A DNA stretch of 64,000 nucleotides from Saccharospirillum sp043196875 (GCF_043196875.1 NZ_JBEBMX010000005.1:248001-312000), one strand, 5' to 3'; positions 49,397 through 58,899 are shown, counted from the stretch's first letter. Notes: a model not told the origin generated them from the sequence alone. Translations and numbers: made by a program.

Positions 49397-50206
49397 GTGC
49401 TCAGTGATTTGCAAGTCATTATCCTGGCTCTGGTTCAGGGCCTGACCGAATTTTTGCCGATTTCGAGTTCCGCCCATCTGATTTTGCCGTCGCAATTGTT
49501 GGGTTGGCCGGATCAGGGGCTGGCGTTCGATGTTGCCGTTCATCTTGGCTCGCTGCTGGCTGTTGTCGGTTATTTTCGACGCGATGTCTGGGCCATGCTG
49601 ACTGCCTGGCTGGCGAGTCTTGCTCGCAAACCTCATGCAACGGCCGACAGCCGACTCGCCTGGTGGGTTATTCTCGGCACCATACCGGCGGGTCTGGCCG
49701 GTTTATTGTTGGAAGATTTCATCGAACAGCATTTGCGTTCCATGCTGGTGATCGCCGTGGCGACCATTGTTTTTGGTGCCTTGCTGTGGTGGTCGGATCG
49801 TCGCAGTGGTGCCAATCATGATCTGTCGCAGCTTGGTTGGCGCTCGGTATTGATCATCGGTGCAGCGCAGGCCGTGGCTTTGATACCCGGCACCTCACGC
49901 AGTGGTATTACTATGACCGCTGCTCTGGCCCTGGGTTTTCAAAAAACTCAGGCGGCGCGGTTCAGTTTTTTGCTGTCCATTCCGTTGATCGCAGCGGCGG
50001 CTTTGTTGAAAGGGCTGGAGTTGGCGCAATCAGCGCTGCCGGTCTATTGGGGTGAAATTCTCGCCGGAGTATTGTTGTCGGGCCTCAGCGCTTATCTGTG
50101 TATCGCTGTATTCCTGAAATGGATTGAACGCGTTGGTTTTCTGCCCTTTGTATTGTATCGCTTTGCCTTGGGCGCGCTCTTACTGGCGGTCTATTTCTGG
50201 AGCTGA
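49397..50206 (+). CDS. uppP: Undecaprenyl-diphosphatase UppP (BacA)
   Basis: A 269-residue inner-membrane enzyme recycling the peptidoglycan lipid carrier. EFLPISSSAHLIL (the E-x-x-x-x-x-x-S-S-x-H motif) and PGTSRSGITM (catalytic Ser/Arg) are diagnostic; about eight hydrophobic helices. Start is GTG at 49397 with AAGGA seven bases upstream; the open frame extends back into tsaB. The enzyme confers bacitracin resistance in other species. Confidence 0.93.
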   Translation: MLSDLQVIILALVQGLTEFLPISSSAHLILPSQLLGWPDQGLAFDVAVHLGSLLAVVGYFRRDVWAMLTAWLASLARKPHATADSRLAWWVILGTIPAGLAGLLLEDFIEQHLRSMLVIAVATIVFGALLWWSDRRSGANHDLSQLGWRSVLIIGAAQAVALIPGTSRSGITMTAALALGFQKTQAARFSFLLSIPLIAAAALLKGLELAQSALPVYWGEILAGVLLSGLSAYLCIAVFLKWIERVGFLPFVLYRFALGALLLAVYFWS

Positions 50207-50208
50207 GC

Positions 50209-50970
50209 ATGGCCGCTATTCCGGTTCTGGCGGATCGCAACCAACGTCAACAGCTGCTGGCTGAAACTCAGCAAGCCTTGGCCGGGCTGGACGTGCAGTG
50301 GTTAGCGCAACCCACGGATAGGTTGTTTTTAACGGTGCAGGATGGCTGCCTGGGTTTGGTCGATGGCGGTCAGCCTCAGCAAAAACCGGTGCTGGTCGAT
50401 TTTGTCGGCGGCAAGGCGCGTCACCGACAGCTATACGGTGGCGGACGCTCTCAGGCGATTGCCAAGGCGGTGGGTTTGCATCAGCGCGCCCAGTTGGAGG
50501 TGATTGATGCAACCGCCGGGCTGGGGCAGGACGCCTTTGTGTTAGCCGGGCTGGGCGCCGAGGTGCGTCTGCTGGAACGTCATCCCTGGGTTTATTTGCT
50601 GCTCAGCGATGGGCTGGCCAGAGCTCAGCTGGCCGGCATAGAGGCGGCGATGCGGATGGCATTATTGCCGCAGTCGCAAAGCCTGGCCGATATCGAGGCG
50701 GCCGACGTGGTTTATCTCGATCCGATGTTTCCCGAAGGGCCACGCAAAGCAGCGGTGAAAAAACCCATGGCGATGTTTCAGCAACTGGTGGGCGGTGATG
50801 CCGACGCTGATGCCTTATTGCCTGCCGCTTTGGCCGCTGCCCGCTTACGTGTGGTGGTGAAACGTCCGCGCCTGGCGCCGGTTTTGGCAGAACAGGCGCC
50901 GAGCTATGCGTTGACCGGCAAAAGCAATCGCTTTGATATCTACGCCTTGCGTTCCATTTCTTCAGACTGA
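50209..50970 (+). CDS. rsmJ: 16S rRNA m2G1516 methyltransferase RsmJ
   Basis: A 253-residue methyltransferase of the RsmJ (YhiQ) family. The SAM-binding segment DATAGLGQDAFVLAGLGAEV and the catalytic YLDPMFPEGPRKAAVKKPM identify it. It follows uppP by 2 bp, and its last 31 bp overlap the 3' end of plsB on the other strand, an unusually deep convergent overlap. Confidence 0.92.
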   Translation: MAAIPVLADRNQRQQLLAETQQALAGLDVQWLAQPTDRLFLTVQDGCLGLVDGGQPQQKPVLVDFVGGKARHRQLYGGGRSQAIAKAVGLHQRAQLEVIDATAGLGQDAFVLAGLGAEVRLLERHPWVYLLLSDGLARAQLAGIEAAMRMALLPQSQSLADIEAADVVYLDPMFPEGPRKAAVKKPMAMFQQLVGGDADADALLPAALAAARLRVVVKRPRLAPVLAEQAPSYALTGKSNRFDIYALRSISSD

Positions 50971-53426
50971 TCGCTGCTGGTCTCGCCCAGGCTGGTCACC
51001 TGCATGATGTTGTACAACACCTCTGCCGGAACTACCTGATCGGAAGCGCGTACCACGCGCGGCAGACGATCATCGAACACAATACAGCTGTCGGCATTGA
51101 CGCTGACCACGCCCTGTTGCTTGAGCGTCTGAATAAAGTACTTAAACAAGTCCTTATCGAAGAACTCCGGCGCATCCAGACCGTTCAATACCGACAAACG
51201 CTGCGCCATCTGTTGCGATTGGTTCTCCAGCTCCTTGGTGGAAGCTTTGGCCGAACCCAGACGAATCAACACCGCCAGCGTCAGCAAATAGCGCTCCAGA
51301 GTCGGCAGCATGATGGCAGCCAGCAGTTCCAGTTGCAGTCGGTTAGCCGAACCTTTATCGGCGGCGTACCAACGTTCCTGGTCCTGGAAAATCAATTGTT
51401 GTTTGGCCAGGCACGCCAGCCAGATCGGCACACTGTCGGCCGCTTCTTCAGCACTGATATCGAGGAATAATTCGGTGCGCACATAGGGGTAGATCAGTTT
51501 GACGCCATCCTTCAGTGATTTTTCATCAATGCCCTGACCTTGACCGAGCAACGCCGCAATCAACGCCGGCAGCGCATAAAGATGCTGGATGTTGTTGCGG
51601 TAGTAGGCCATCAACACGGCGTTTTGGCTGTCGAAACCGTAGAGGTCGCCGAGCTTTTGCGGAATATGCCGCAAGGTGCCCATGGCCAGAGCGTATTCGA
51701 TCCAGTCATCGGCGTCGCCTTCCGGCAGGGTGATGAACGGACTGTAAGGATGGTGTTGCTGCAAGGCACCGAGCAGCGTCAGTTGTCGGCGCAACAGGGC
51801 GCCATCGATGGCCCGGTGGGAGGTTGCCAACAGCGTCAGAGCCACCAGATTGATCGGGTTCAGCGCCGCAGCCTGGTTGATGCGGGTGCAGACCTGGCTC
51901 GCCAACTTATCAACGAAAGGCACCAGCCAGCCGGGTTTGTCTTCAGCGCTGTATTGGTGATTGCGCCAGTCCGGGTTGTGGTCATCGAGCAGTTGGCTCA
52001 GCGCCATTGGCTGGCCAAAGTTGAGATAAACATGGCCGTAGTTTTTCAGTTTGCGTACGGTTTTAACCAGATCGAACAGGTTTTCTTTTTTCTTTTCCTT
52101 GCCGCGTAATTCACCCAGATAAGAGCGCGATTCCAAGACCTTTTCGTAACCGATATAGACCGGAATAAAGACCACCGGCCGGGTGTAATCGCGCAGATGA
52201 CTGCGCACCGTCATGGCCAGGGTACCGGTGGCCGGATGGCGCATACGACCGGTACGCGAACGACCGCCTTCAATAAAATACTCAACCGGATAACCGCGGG
52301 AAAAAACGCTGTGAATGTATTCGTTGAAAACGGCGGTATAGAGTTTATCGCCACCGAAGCGGCGGCGGATAAAGAAGGCGCCACCACGGCGCAGAATGCT
52401 GCCCACCACCGGCATATTCAGGTTTTCGCCGGCGGCAATATGGGGCACGTTCAGGCCCTGGTAATAGAGTGAGTAGCTTAGCAGCAGATAATCCATATGG
52501 CTGCGATGGCAGGGCACGTAAACGATGGCGTGATCGCGCGCCAATTCACGCACCGGTTCGATACCGCTGACTTCCACGCCGTTGTAGATGCGATTCCACA
52601 ACCACGACAAAATCAGATCGAGCACCCGAATGACGTTGTAAGACACGTCAGCGGCGATATCCGTCGCGTGTTTGGCGGCCAGTTTTTGCGCTTTTTCCAG
52701 CGGAATTTTCTTGTTAGCCGCGTGCTGTTCAATGGCTTTGCGTACCGCTTCGGTGTTTAACAACTGGCTGATCAACACCCGCCGATGCGACAGATCCGGA
52801 CCAATAACGGCGGTACGCACCCTGCGGAAGTGAATGCGTAAAACCCGCGCGACCTTGCGTGCAGCAATCTTGGGTTCCGGTTCGTCTTCGGCTAGGCGGC
52901 GTAAGGAAATAGGTTCGTTTAATTCAAAGAAAGTATTGCGACCGTTAAACAGAATGGTCAGCAACTTTTGGAAGCGGCCGATCAGATTCCAGTTAGAACT
53001 GAGCAGAGCCTTGACCAGGCTGTTCGACTTACGCGGGCCGCGTCCCCAATACAGCGCGACGGGCACCAGCAGGATGTCTTCTTGCGGATGATCGCGCAGA
53101 TGATCCAGCAGTTGCGATAAAACCGGCGTTATACCGGAACGGCGGCGACGCAATACCGAAGGGCGGGCGTGCAGGGCAATAACCGGGCGACGTTTTTCCA
53201 AACCTTCCAGTTGCAGACGCCGGCTAAGGTCGGGCAGACCCATTTTGCGGCATTGGCGGTCCAAAACCATGGCATCGGCCGTGGACTGTTGTTCGAGAAT
53301 ATAAACAACGGTGCGTGCCTGCTTTAAGGGTTCCAGATCGATCTTGGCGGGTTGGTTATCGAGTCGGACCCACCAGAACAGGATGGTTTGAGCAAAGCGA
53401 CCGATCAGGTCGAACAGGGACCGCAT
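50940..53426 (-). CDS. plsB: Glycerol-3-phosphate 1-O-acyltransferase
   Basis: An 828-residue inner-membrane enzyme making 1-acyl-glycerol-3-phosphate, the first step in phospholipid synthesis. Acyltransferase motif I is YVPCHRSHMDYLLL (HX4D), motif II GGAFFIRRRFGGD, motif III FIEGGRSRTGR, motif IV VVFIPVYIGYE. Length matches E. coli PlsB (807). Convergent with rsmJ, overlapping 31 bp. Confidence 0.95.
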   Translation of the reverse strand: MRSLFDLIGRFAQTILFWWVRLDNQPAKIDLEPLKQARTVVYILEQQSTADAMVLDRQCRKMGLPDLSRRLQLEGLEKRRPVIALHARPSVLRRRRSGITPVLSQLLDHLRDHPQEDILLVPVALYWGRGPRKSNSLVKALLSSNWNLIGRFQKLLTILFNGRNTFFELNEPISLRRLAEDEPEPKIAARKVARVLRIHFRRVRTAVIGPDLSHRRVLISQLLNTEAVRKAIEQHAANKKIPLEKAQKLAAKHATDIAADVSYNVIRVLDLILSWLWNRIYNGVEVSGIEPVRELARDHAIVYVPCHRSHMDYLLLSYSLYYQGLNVPHIAAGENLNMPVVGSILRRGGAFFIRRRFGGDKLYTAVFNEYIHSVFSRGYPVEYFIEGGRSRTGRMRHPATGTLAMTVRSHLRDYTRPVVFIPVYIGYEKVLESRSYLGELRGKEKKKENLFDLVKTVRKLKNYGHVYLNFGQPMALSQLLDDHNPDWRNHQYSAEDKPGWLVPFVDKLASQVCTRINQAAALNPINLVALTLLATSHRAIDGALLRRQLTLLGALQQHHPYSPFITLPEGDADDWIEYALAMGTLRHIPQKLGDLYGFDSQNAVLMAYYRNNIQHLYALPALIAALLGQGQGIDEKSLKDGVKLIYPYVRTELFLDISAEEAADSVPIWLACLAKQQLIFQDQERWYAADKGSANRLQLELLAAIMLPTLERYLLTLAVLIRLGSAKASTKELENQSQQMAQRLSVLNGLDAPEFFDKDLFKYFIQTLKQQGVVSVNADSCIVFDDRLPRVVRASDQVVPAEVLYNIMQVTSLGETSSDQSEEMERKA

Positions 53427-53557
53427 GATGAGGTGTCCTATGAATTGGCCGATGAAAGGCGCGAGTGTAACGGATTGGGGGTGGTTCAGCCCAGTGCCCG
53501 AGCGCGGTCAATCGTCTGATTCGTCGTTGGCATGCGCAACGGCGATGAGCGGCCAAT

Positions 53558-53764
53558 TCAATAATGCGGTGGCGGTTTGTTGTCGATGTCCTCAGGCAAG
53601 GCATCGCGCAGGCTTTGTTGGTCCGACAGTACGCGCTCTAAAGCACGTTCCAGGCGTTCAATGCGGTCCTGTTGGGCGATCACCACTTGATCCAGCGCTT
53701 CCAGGGTGTCGTCCAGGTGAGTCAGGCGGGTTTCCAGGTCAATCAGGCGGTCGGTATCGCTCAT
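53558..53764 (-). CDS. slyX: SlyX-like protein
   Basis: A 68-residue coiled-coil protein of the SlyX family: LIDLETRLTHLDDTLEALDQVVIAQQDRIERLE heptads and the C-terminal NKPPPHY, the conserved family ending. ATG at 53764 (MSDTDRLIDLE) chosen; the frame extends 28 codons upstream. Function not established. Confidence 0.85.
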   Translation of the reverse strand: MSDTDRLIDLETRLTHLDDTLEALDQVVIAQQDRIERLERALERVLSDQQSLRDALPEDIDNKPPPHY

Positions 53765-53969
53765 GTTCAGTGTTCCAGGGCTGGTTTTTACGGCGGTTTT
53801 TGGCATTATGACGGCCGTTACAGGGATTTTTTCTGTCGTTAACTGCATAGCATGATTCAGGACAGGACGTCAGGCCCGCCGGCGCTGCCAATCAAACACC
53901 ATAGCGGGCGACAGCATAGCGTATCTAAAGACAGAGCGTCATAAAGACAACAACATCTGAGTGGACACT

Positions 53970-54431
53970 ATGAAGTTGAAAGCGTTTTTTATTCGAACAG
54001 GGGTTTCCCTGCTGGTGGCTGTTCCTGGCCCCGTTATCATGGCGGCGTCCTTATCGCTGTCATCCGTACCTGAAACCTGGACTCTGGACGAACTGACCGA
54101 TGCACGGGTTCATCCGGTTGAGTGGAGTGCCTATGCAATAGCCGCGCTGGTTATGCTCATTCTGACAACACTGGCACAGTATATTGCCCAGCCTATTTTG
54201 TCTGAAATCGACGTCGACACCCGCGAAGAAGGCATCGTCAAATGGTTCAACGTCAGCAAGGGTTTCGGTTTTATCACCCGCGATAGCGGCGAAGATGTGT
54301 TCGTGCATTTCCGTTCTATCCGCGGGCGCGGTCATCGTTCGTTGCAGGAAGGTCAGCGCGTTAAGTTTGGTGTGGTTGAAAGCACCAAAGGCCTGCAGGC
54401 TGAAGACGTAACTGTGGTCCGCCAGCGTTGA
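53970..54431 (+). CDS. Membrane-anchored cold-shock-domain protein
   Basis: A 153-residue protein with two N-terminal hydrophobic helices (about 7-29 and 54-75) and a C-terminal cold-shock domain (about 86-152). The CSD has GIVKWFNVSKGFGFITRD and DVFVHFRSI with the RNP1/RNP2 aromatic residues. Soluble CSPs are about 70 residues alone; here the RNA/DNA-binding domain is tethered to the membrane on the cytosolic side. Such fusions are known in marine gammaproteobacteria but uncharacterised. A terminator follows. Confidence 0.8.
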   Translation: MKLKAFFIRTGVSLLVAVPGPVIMAASLSLSSVPETWTLDELTDARVHPVEWSAYAIAALVMLILTTLAQYIAQPILSEIDVDTREEGIVKWFNVSKGFGFITRDSGEDVFVHFRSIRGRGHRSLQEGQRVKFGVVESTKGLQAEDVTVVRQR

Positions 54432-54449
54432 TGGTTGAGCGGCAACACT

Positions 54450-54477
54450 AAAAAAGCGAGCCTGGCTCGCTTTTTTT
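54450..54477. terminator. Terminator after the cold-shock-domain gene
   Basis: AAAAAAGCGAGCC TGGCTCGCTTTTTTT forms a long stem with T-run, serving both strands. Confidence 0.88.
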
Positions 54478-54495
54478 ATGTCAGTCGAATCAGGC

Positions 54496-54900
54496 TTAAG
54501 CGCCTGCGGTTTGCCAGGTGATCTGTGTCTGGCTGCCATCGGGTTGCACGCTGATCCAGGCATCGGGGTCGGCACCTTCCTGCCAACTATCGGCGGCAAT
54601 GCGCACTTCGCGCTGAAAATGCGCCGCTGCAGTGAGCGCGCATTCCAAATCGTCGCGCCAGGGCAGGTCAGGGCTGTTCAGCCACAGGCTGGTAAAACCC
54701 TCGATCTCTTTTTCCAGCACCACGATGGTGAAGCGTTCGCCTTCCCAGATACCTTGAAAGGACCGTGCATTTTTGGGCATGCCGGCGACGCGCTTGGTCG
54801 CGGTCAGGTCATCCAGTTGGTCGGTGAGCCAAGGTTCGAGATCGGCAACACCAATCCCCTTGAGATAAATTTCGATGTCAGAAGCGCGGTGATGGGTCAC
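54496..54900 (-). CDS. Hypothetical protein
   Basis: A 134-residue soluble protein I do not recognise. DIEIYLKGIGVADLEPWLTDQLDDL at the start and WEGERFTIVVLEKEIEGFTSLWLNSPDLPW in the middle are well defined and acidic; no signal peptide. It overlaps the upstream membrane-protein gene by 4 bp and is probably co-transcribed with it. Confidence 0.65.
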   Translation of the reverse strand: MTHHRASDIEIYLKGIGVADLEPWLTDQLDDLTATKRVAGMPKNARSFQGIWEGERFTIVVLEKEIEGFTSLWLNSPDLPWRDDLECALTAAAHFQREVRIAADSWQEGADPDAWISVQPDGSQTQITWQTAGA

Positions 54901-55208
54901 GGGCGAGGTTCCAATATAAACAATAAAACACGAAAAACGCTGAGCGCCAGATAACCACCCAGAGCATAAAGTCCACCAGCCAGAATTAACAGCAAACCAA
55001 AGAGCGAAACGGCTTCCTGAGTGATGCTCGGATCAAGCAACTGGTCGGTAAAAACCACCACCATCATGCCGGCGCAGAAGATAAAACCGCCGGTGGTGAA
55101 TTGTTTTAACGCTCGTCTGGGCGACTCGGTTTGGCGGCGCAGCCAATCGACCAAAACAGAGCGCACGGCAGATAATCGGGACAGCATGGGCGATGACGCT
55201 GAAGGCAT
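54897..55208 (-). CDS. Two-helix membrane protein, hypothetical
   Basis: A 103-residue inner-membrane protein with two hydrophobic helices (about 39-56 and 67-97) and a basic N-terminus (RRQTESPRRALKQF). Unknown. It overlaps the downstream gene by 4 bp and its start lies 48 bp from the divergent dapE start. Confidence 0.6.
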   Translation of the reverse strand: MPSASSPMLSRLSAVRSVLVDWLRRQTESPRRALKQFTTGGFIFCAGMMVVVFTDQLLDPSITQEAVSLFGLLLILAGGLYALGGYLALSVFRVLLFILEPRP

Positions 55209-55255
55209 TTAACCGTATGATAGCGCGCTCCAAACCCGCTGCACAAAGGTTGTCC

Positions 55256-56386
55256 ATGTCGTCCGCCACCCTGGCTTTGGCCAAAGATCTTATCGCTCGC
55301 TCCTCTGTCACACCCGAAGACGCCGGTTGCCAGGCACTGCTTGCCGAACGTTTGGCCGCCGTGGGCTTCCGTAATGAGCCGATGCGTTTTGAGGACGTTG
55401 ATAATCTGTGGTCTGTTCACGGCGAAGGTGGACCCTTATTGGTGTTCGCCGGCCATACCGATGTGGTACCCACTGGCGACGCCAGCCAATGGCGCTTTCC
55501 GCCGTTCGAGCCGACCGAGTCTGACGGTTATCTGTACGGACGTGGCGCGGCTGATATGAAAGGCAGTCTGGCGGCGATGACCGTCGCGGCCGAACGTTTT
55601 GCCAAGAAGCACCCGAATCATCCGGGTCGACTGGCGTTTTTGATTACCTCTGATGAAGAAGGCGACGCCTACAACGGCACCACTCGGGTGGTCGATACGC
55701 TGGTTGAGCGCGGTGAACGCATCGACTGGGCGGTGGTCGGCGAACCCTCCAGCACCGATAAAGTCGGCGATGTGATTAAAAACGGCCGGCGCGGTTCCAT
55801 GCTGGGTTATTTGACCGTTAAAGGCATTCAGGGCCATGTTGCTTATCCGCATCTGGCCAGTAATCCGGTGCACCGGGTGGCGCCAGCCATTGCCGATCTC
55901 AGCACCGAAGTCTGGGATGAAGGCAACGATTTTTTCCCGCCGACCAGTTTTCAGATTGCCAATTTCCAGTCCGGTACCGGCGCCACTAATGTCATTCCTG
56001 GCGAGGCGCATCTGGTGTTCAGTTTCCGCTTCAGCACCGAAGTGACGGCCGAGCAATTGCAGCAGCGAGTGCGGGTACTGCTCGATAAACACGAACTCGA
56101 ATATGAGCTGCGTTTTGAAGTGAAAGGTCAGCCGTTTTTGACCGAGCGCGGCGCGCTGGTGCAGGCCGCCACTCAGGCGGTACAGGATGTGATGGGATTT
56201 GAAACCCAGCTATCGACTGCCGGCGGCACTTCCGATGGTCGCTTTATTGCCCCGACCGGCGCTCAGGTGGTTGAGCTGGGGCCGGTCAACGCCACCATTC
56301 ATAAAGTCGATGAATGCGTCGCCATTGCCGACCTGGATCAACTGACCGAGCTCTACCTGGCGGTCATGGAAAACCTACTTACTTAA
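55256..56386 (+). CDS. dapE: Succinyl-diaminopimelate desuccinylase
   Basis: A 376-residue zinc-dependent M20 enzyme producing LL-diaminopimelate for lysine and peptidoglycan. Metal ligands are in FAGHTDVVPTGD (His, Asp), GRGAADMKGSLA (Asp) and LITSDEEGDAYNGT (catalytic Glu, ligand Glu); the dimerisation domain follows. The ATG at 55256 (MSSATLALAKDL) fits E. coli length (375); the frame is open further upstream. Its 3' end overlaps a DUF2721 gene by 8 bp. Confidence 0.95.
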   Translation: MSSATLALAKDLIARSSVTPEDAGCQALLAERLAAVGFRNEPMRFEDVDNLWSVHGEGGPLLVFAGHTDVVPTGDASQWRFPPFEPTESDGYLYGRGAADMKGSLAAMTVAAERFAKKHPNHPGRLAFLITSDEEGDAYNGTTRVVDTLVERGERIDWAVVGEPSSTDKVGDVIKNGRRGSMLGYLTVKGIQGHVAYPHLASNPVHRVAPAIADLSTEVWDEGNDFFPPTSFQIANFQSGTGATNVIPGEAHLVFSFRFSTEVTAEQLQQRVRVLLDKHELEYELRFEVKGQPFLTERGALVQAATQAVQDVMGFETQLSTAGGTSDGRFIAPTGAQVVELGPVNATIHKVDECVAIADLDQLTELYLAVMENLLT

Positions 56387-56765
56387 ATTCCAGGCCTTTG
56401 AGCTGCAGATTCAGCGCGCGACCGCTGATCTGCACTTCATAAAGACTGAAGCACAGCGACGCCACCAGCAAGATCAGCGACAGTGCAAAACAGCCGGTGC
56501 CCAGCATCGACTGGTCGAGAAACAGAAAGAACATCGCCAGCACGCAACCAATAAAGGCGAGTACGCCAAGTACCTGCATGCGGCGAATGGCTTCAATGCG
56601 AATTTTCAGATTAAGAATCTGGTCGGTCAGATCGCTGTTCGGATCATCCTGGTTTTGCCGGATCAAGGTGCGAATTAATTGCGCGACCACCAGAAAACGG
56701 TTGGTATACGCCAGCAATAACAGCGAAATGGCGGGAAAGAGTAAAGCGGGTGTGGTCAAATTCAT
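56379..56765 (-). CDS. DUF2721 membrane protein
   Basis: A 128-residue protein with three hydrophobic segments (about 6-32, 66-84, 90-108), and the DUF2721 pattern: LLLLAYTNRFLVVAQLIRTL, ILNLKIRIEAIRRMQVLGV. Inner-membrane, function unknown. Convergent with dapE, overlapping 8 bp. Confidence 0.75.
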   Translation of the reverse strand: MNLTTPALLFPAISLLLLAYTNRFLVVAQLIRTLIRQNQDDPNSDLTDQILNLKIRIEAIRRMQVLGVLAFIGCVLAMFFLFLDQSMLGTGCFALSLILLVASLCFSLYEVQISGRALNLQLKGLEFK

Positions 56766-56808
56766 CAGCTTGCTACACTCCGGCGTTCAGCAAGGGGAGG
56801 AGAGTCGT

Positions 56809-57246
56809 ATGTTAGCCAAATTGCTGGGTTGGTTTGAAGCACCACAGCAAGCACCCGATGAATTAAGCGCCGAAGAAGCGGCGACGGTTTTGATGGTTGA
56901 GATCATGCTGGCCGATCAGGATCTGGACGAACGCGAGGTCGATCTGATTGCCGAACGTCTCGCCATTCGTACCGGAGACGACAAAGCAACGGCCACGTCG
57001 CTGGTGCAAAAAGCACAGCAACGCCATAATGAAAGCCCCGATTTGTATCCTTTCACCCGAGCGATTAACGATCGCTTCAACGAAGATCAAAAATACGATC
57101 TGATTGTCGACCTGTGGCGCACCGCCTTGGCTGATAACAATATCGATAAACTCGAAGAGCATATGATCCGGCGCATCGCCGATATGCTCTACCTGCACCA
57201 CAGTCACTTCATCCAGGCCAAGCTCGAAGCTCAACAATCAAGCTAA
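56809..57246 (+). CDS. TerB-like protein
   Basis: A 145-residue helical acidic protein of the TerB/DjlA-N type. EEAATVLMVEIMLADQDLDEREVDLIAERL is the first helix pair with metal-binding acidic residues, FNEDQKYDLIVDLWRTALADNNIDKLEEHMIRRIADML the second. Family members bind divalent cations. GGGGAGGAGAG precedes ATG 56809; the open frame upstream is not coding. Confidence 0.82.
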   Translation: MLAKLLGWFEAPQQAPDELSAEEAATVLMVEIMLADQDLDEREVDLIAERLAIRTGDDKATATSLVQKAQQRHNESPDLYPFTRAINDRFNEDQKYDLIVDLWRTALADNNIDKLEEHMIRRIADMLYLHHSHFIQAKLEAQQSS

Positions 57247-57524
57247 TCGGCCGATAAATTTCTGACGCTTGTCAGTATGTTGTCCATTCGGCGCTTTTTT
57301 GTGCCGGAATTTTGGCGCTCTTTAACCTAAATTTCGGCAAAGGTGTTGATCGGAGTTCACAAAGCGGGTCATCACATTGCAACCTTTGTGAACTCGGTCA
57401 ATACTAGTGACAATTCGGGTTGCGAGAACAGTTGCCTGCAACCGCAGTCGGATTGGAAAGCGGCTGTCTGACCGTTTTCCCCAATCTGGGCGCAAGGATA
57501 TATTCTGGTTGGAGTTATAAAGAA

Positions 57525-58892
57525 GTGAATCGTAGACAGTTCCTATTTCAGGCGCTTTCGGTCTCTGCCATGGCCGCAGGAACCGGTTATGCGACCTTGG
57601 ATATGATTCGTAGATCTTCACCGGAATGGGCAATCAGCCAGGCTGAGAAAGCCCGCAAGGCAGCAGAAGACGCATTGAAATCCGGCCCGGTTTCCGATGA
57701 AGGTACTCTGGCCAGTGCGCCAGCCCAGCCTGCAACCAATCCAAGCCAAACCAATTCCCCTGTTGCTGAACCGACACCGGCGACTCCGGCCAGCGATATT
57801 GCCAGCCAACAGCCAACTCCGGTTGAACCCGGCAGTGATGCTTGGCGGCGTACCCTGGCGCGACAGCAAGCCCAGCAGCAAGCCCTGACCGACACGCCGG
57901 TACAGCAACCGAATAATGTCGCTCAGGCTGAAGCAGCGCCCGACGTAACACCCGCGCCGCAGCCGAGTCGTGAACAGCGCCTGAATCGTTTGGCGCGGCA
58001 AGAAGCGGCGCAGCAATCATTGACCTCAACGCCATCGCAGGTTGAGCAGGCTGCTGTTGAGACAACTCCCGACCCCGCAACTGAGCCGAGCACGCTGGCG
58101 CAATCAGAAACGCTGCTCGATGAAAGCCAGGTGACCAGTGATGCGCCGGTTTACGTTGAAGAGTCGCAGGACCAGGCTGAGAAAGTTCGCCAAAAAGTTG
58201 AGCACTTCGAATACGATTTTTCCGATGATGTGTTCGTGACCACTGCCGATTTCCAAACCCTGGTATCGGCACTGGAGCGCATGAACCGGGTGCAGGCTTA
58301 TGTCGGTCACGGCAACTTCAATATTATCGCCTTCGACGACATGCTGCGTTATGCGCGTTATCAGCCGCGCATCGGAGAATTCACGCCGGCGGAATTGAAT
58401 TATCTGGAACAGTTGTTTTATGACGATGTTCGGAATTTGGGCTTTTTCGGTGAGCGGGTCATCAGTCGTCTCGATCACCGGTTAAACGCCAACGACATTC
58501 AGAAAATTCAGGGCACCGGTCATTTCCTGCTGCGTGGCCAGTCGGAAACTTTCTATAACCAGTTGCGTGCTCAGGTCGGGGATTCGTTGATTCTGACCAG
58601 CGGTGTGCGCGGCGTGGTCAAGCAATACCATCTGTTTATGGCCAAGGTAGTGCAGGCCGAAGGCAACATTTCGCGTGCCTCACGTTCACTGGCACCGCCG
58701 GGACATTCCTACCACGCCATCGGCGATTTCGACGTTGGCCGTGTCGGCGGCGGGCTCAGCAACTTCACGTCCGACTTCGCCGAAACCGACGAGTACAAGC
58801 GTCTGCGTGACCTGGGTTTTGTGCACATTCGCTACACCCAGGACAACGAATTCGGCGTGCGTTTTGAGCCATGGCATATCAGAGTCGTCTGA
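57525..58892 (+). CDS. Tat-exported D-Ala-D-Ala carboxypeptidase-like protein (M15)
   Basis: A 455-residue exported peptidase-like protein. From a GTG start (57525) the N-terminus is NRRQFLFQALSVSAMAAG, a twin-arginine signal peptide. A long Gln/Pro/Thr-rich linker (about 50-220) contains a repeated block LARQQAQQQALTDTP / LARQEAAQQSLTSTP. The C-terminal domain carries GHSYHAIGDFDVG (about 393-405) and RFEPWHIR, the zinc motifs of M15 VanY-type peptidases. It probably trims peptidoglycan peptides in the periplasm. The first 35 codons of the frame before 57525 are not used. Confidence 0.75.
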   Translation: MNRRQFLFQALSVSAMAAGTGYATLDMIRRSSPEWAISQAEKARKAAEDALKSGPVSDEGTLASAPAQPATNPSQTNSPVAEPTPATPASDIASQQPTPVEPGSDAWRRTLARQQAQQQALTDTPVQQPNNVAQAEAAPDVTPAPQPSREQRLNRLARQEAAQQSLTSTPSQVEQAAVETTPDPATEPSTLAQSETLLDESQVTSDAPVYVEESQDQAEKVRQKVEHFEYDFSDDVFVTTADFQTLVSALERMNRVQAYVGHGNFNIIAFDDMLRYARYQPRIGEFTPAELNYLEQLFYDDVRNLGFFGERVISRLDHRLNANDIQKIQGTGHFLLRGQSETFYNQLRAQVGDSLILTSGVRGVVKQYHLFMAKVVQAEGNISRASRSLAPPGHSYHAIGDFDVGRVGGGLSNFTSDFAETDEYKRLRDLGFVHIRYTQDNEFGVRFEPWHIRVV

Positions 58893-58899
58893 CTCTGAT

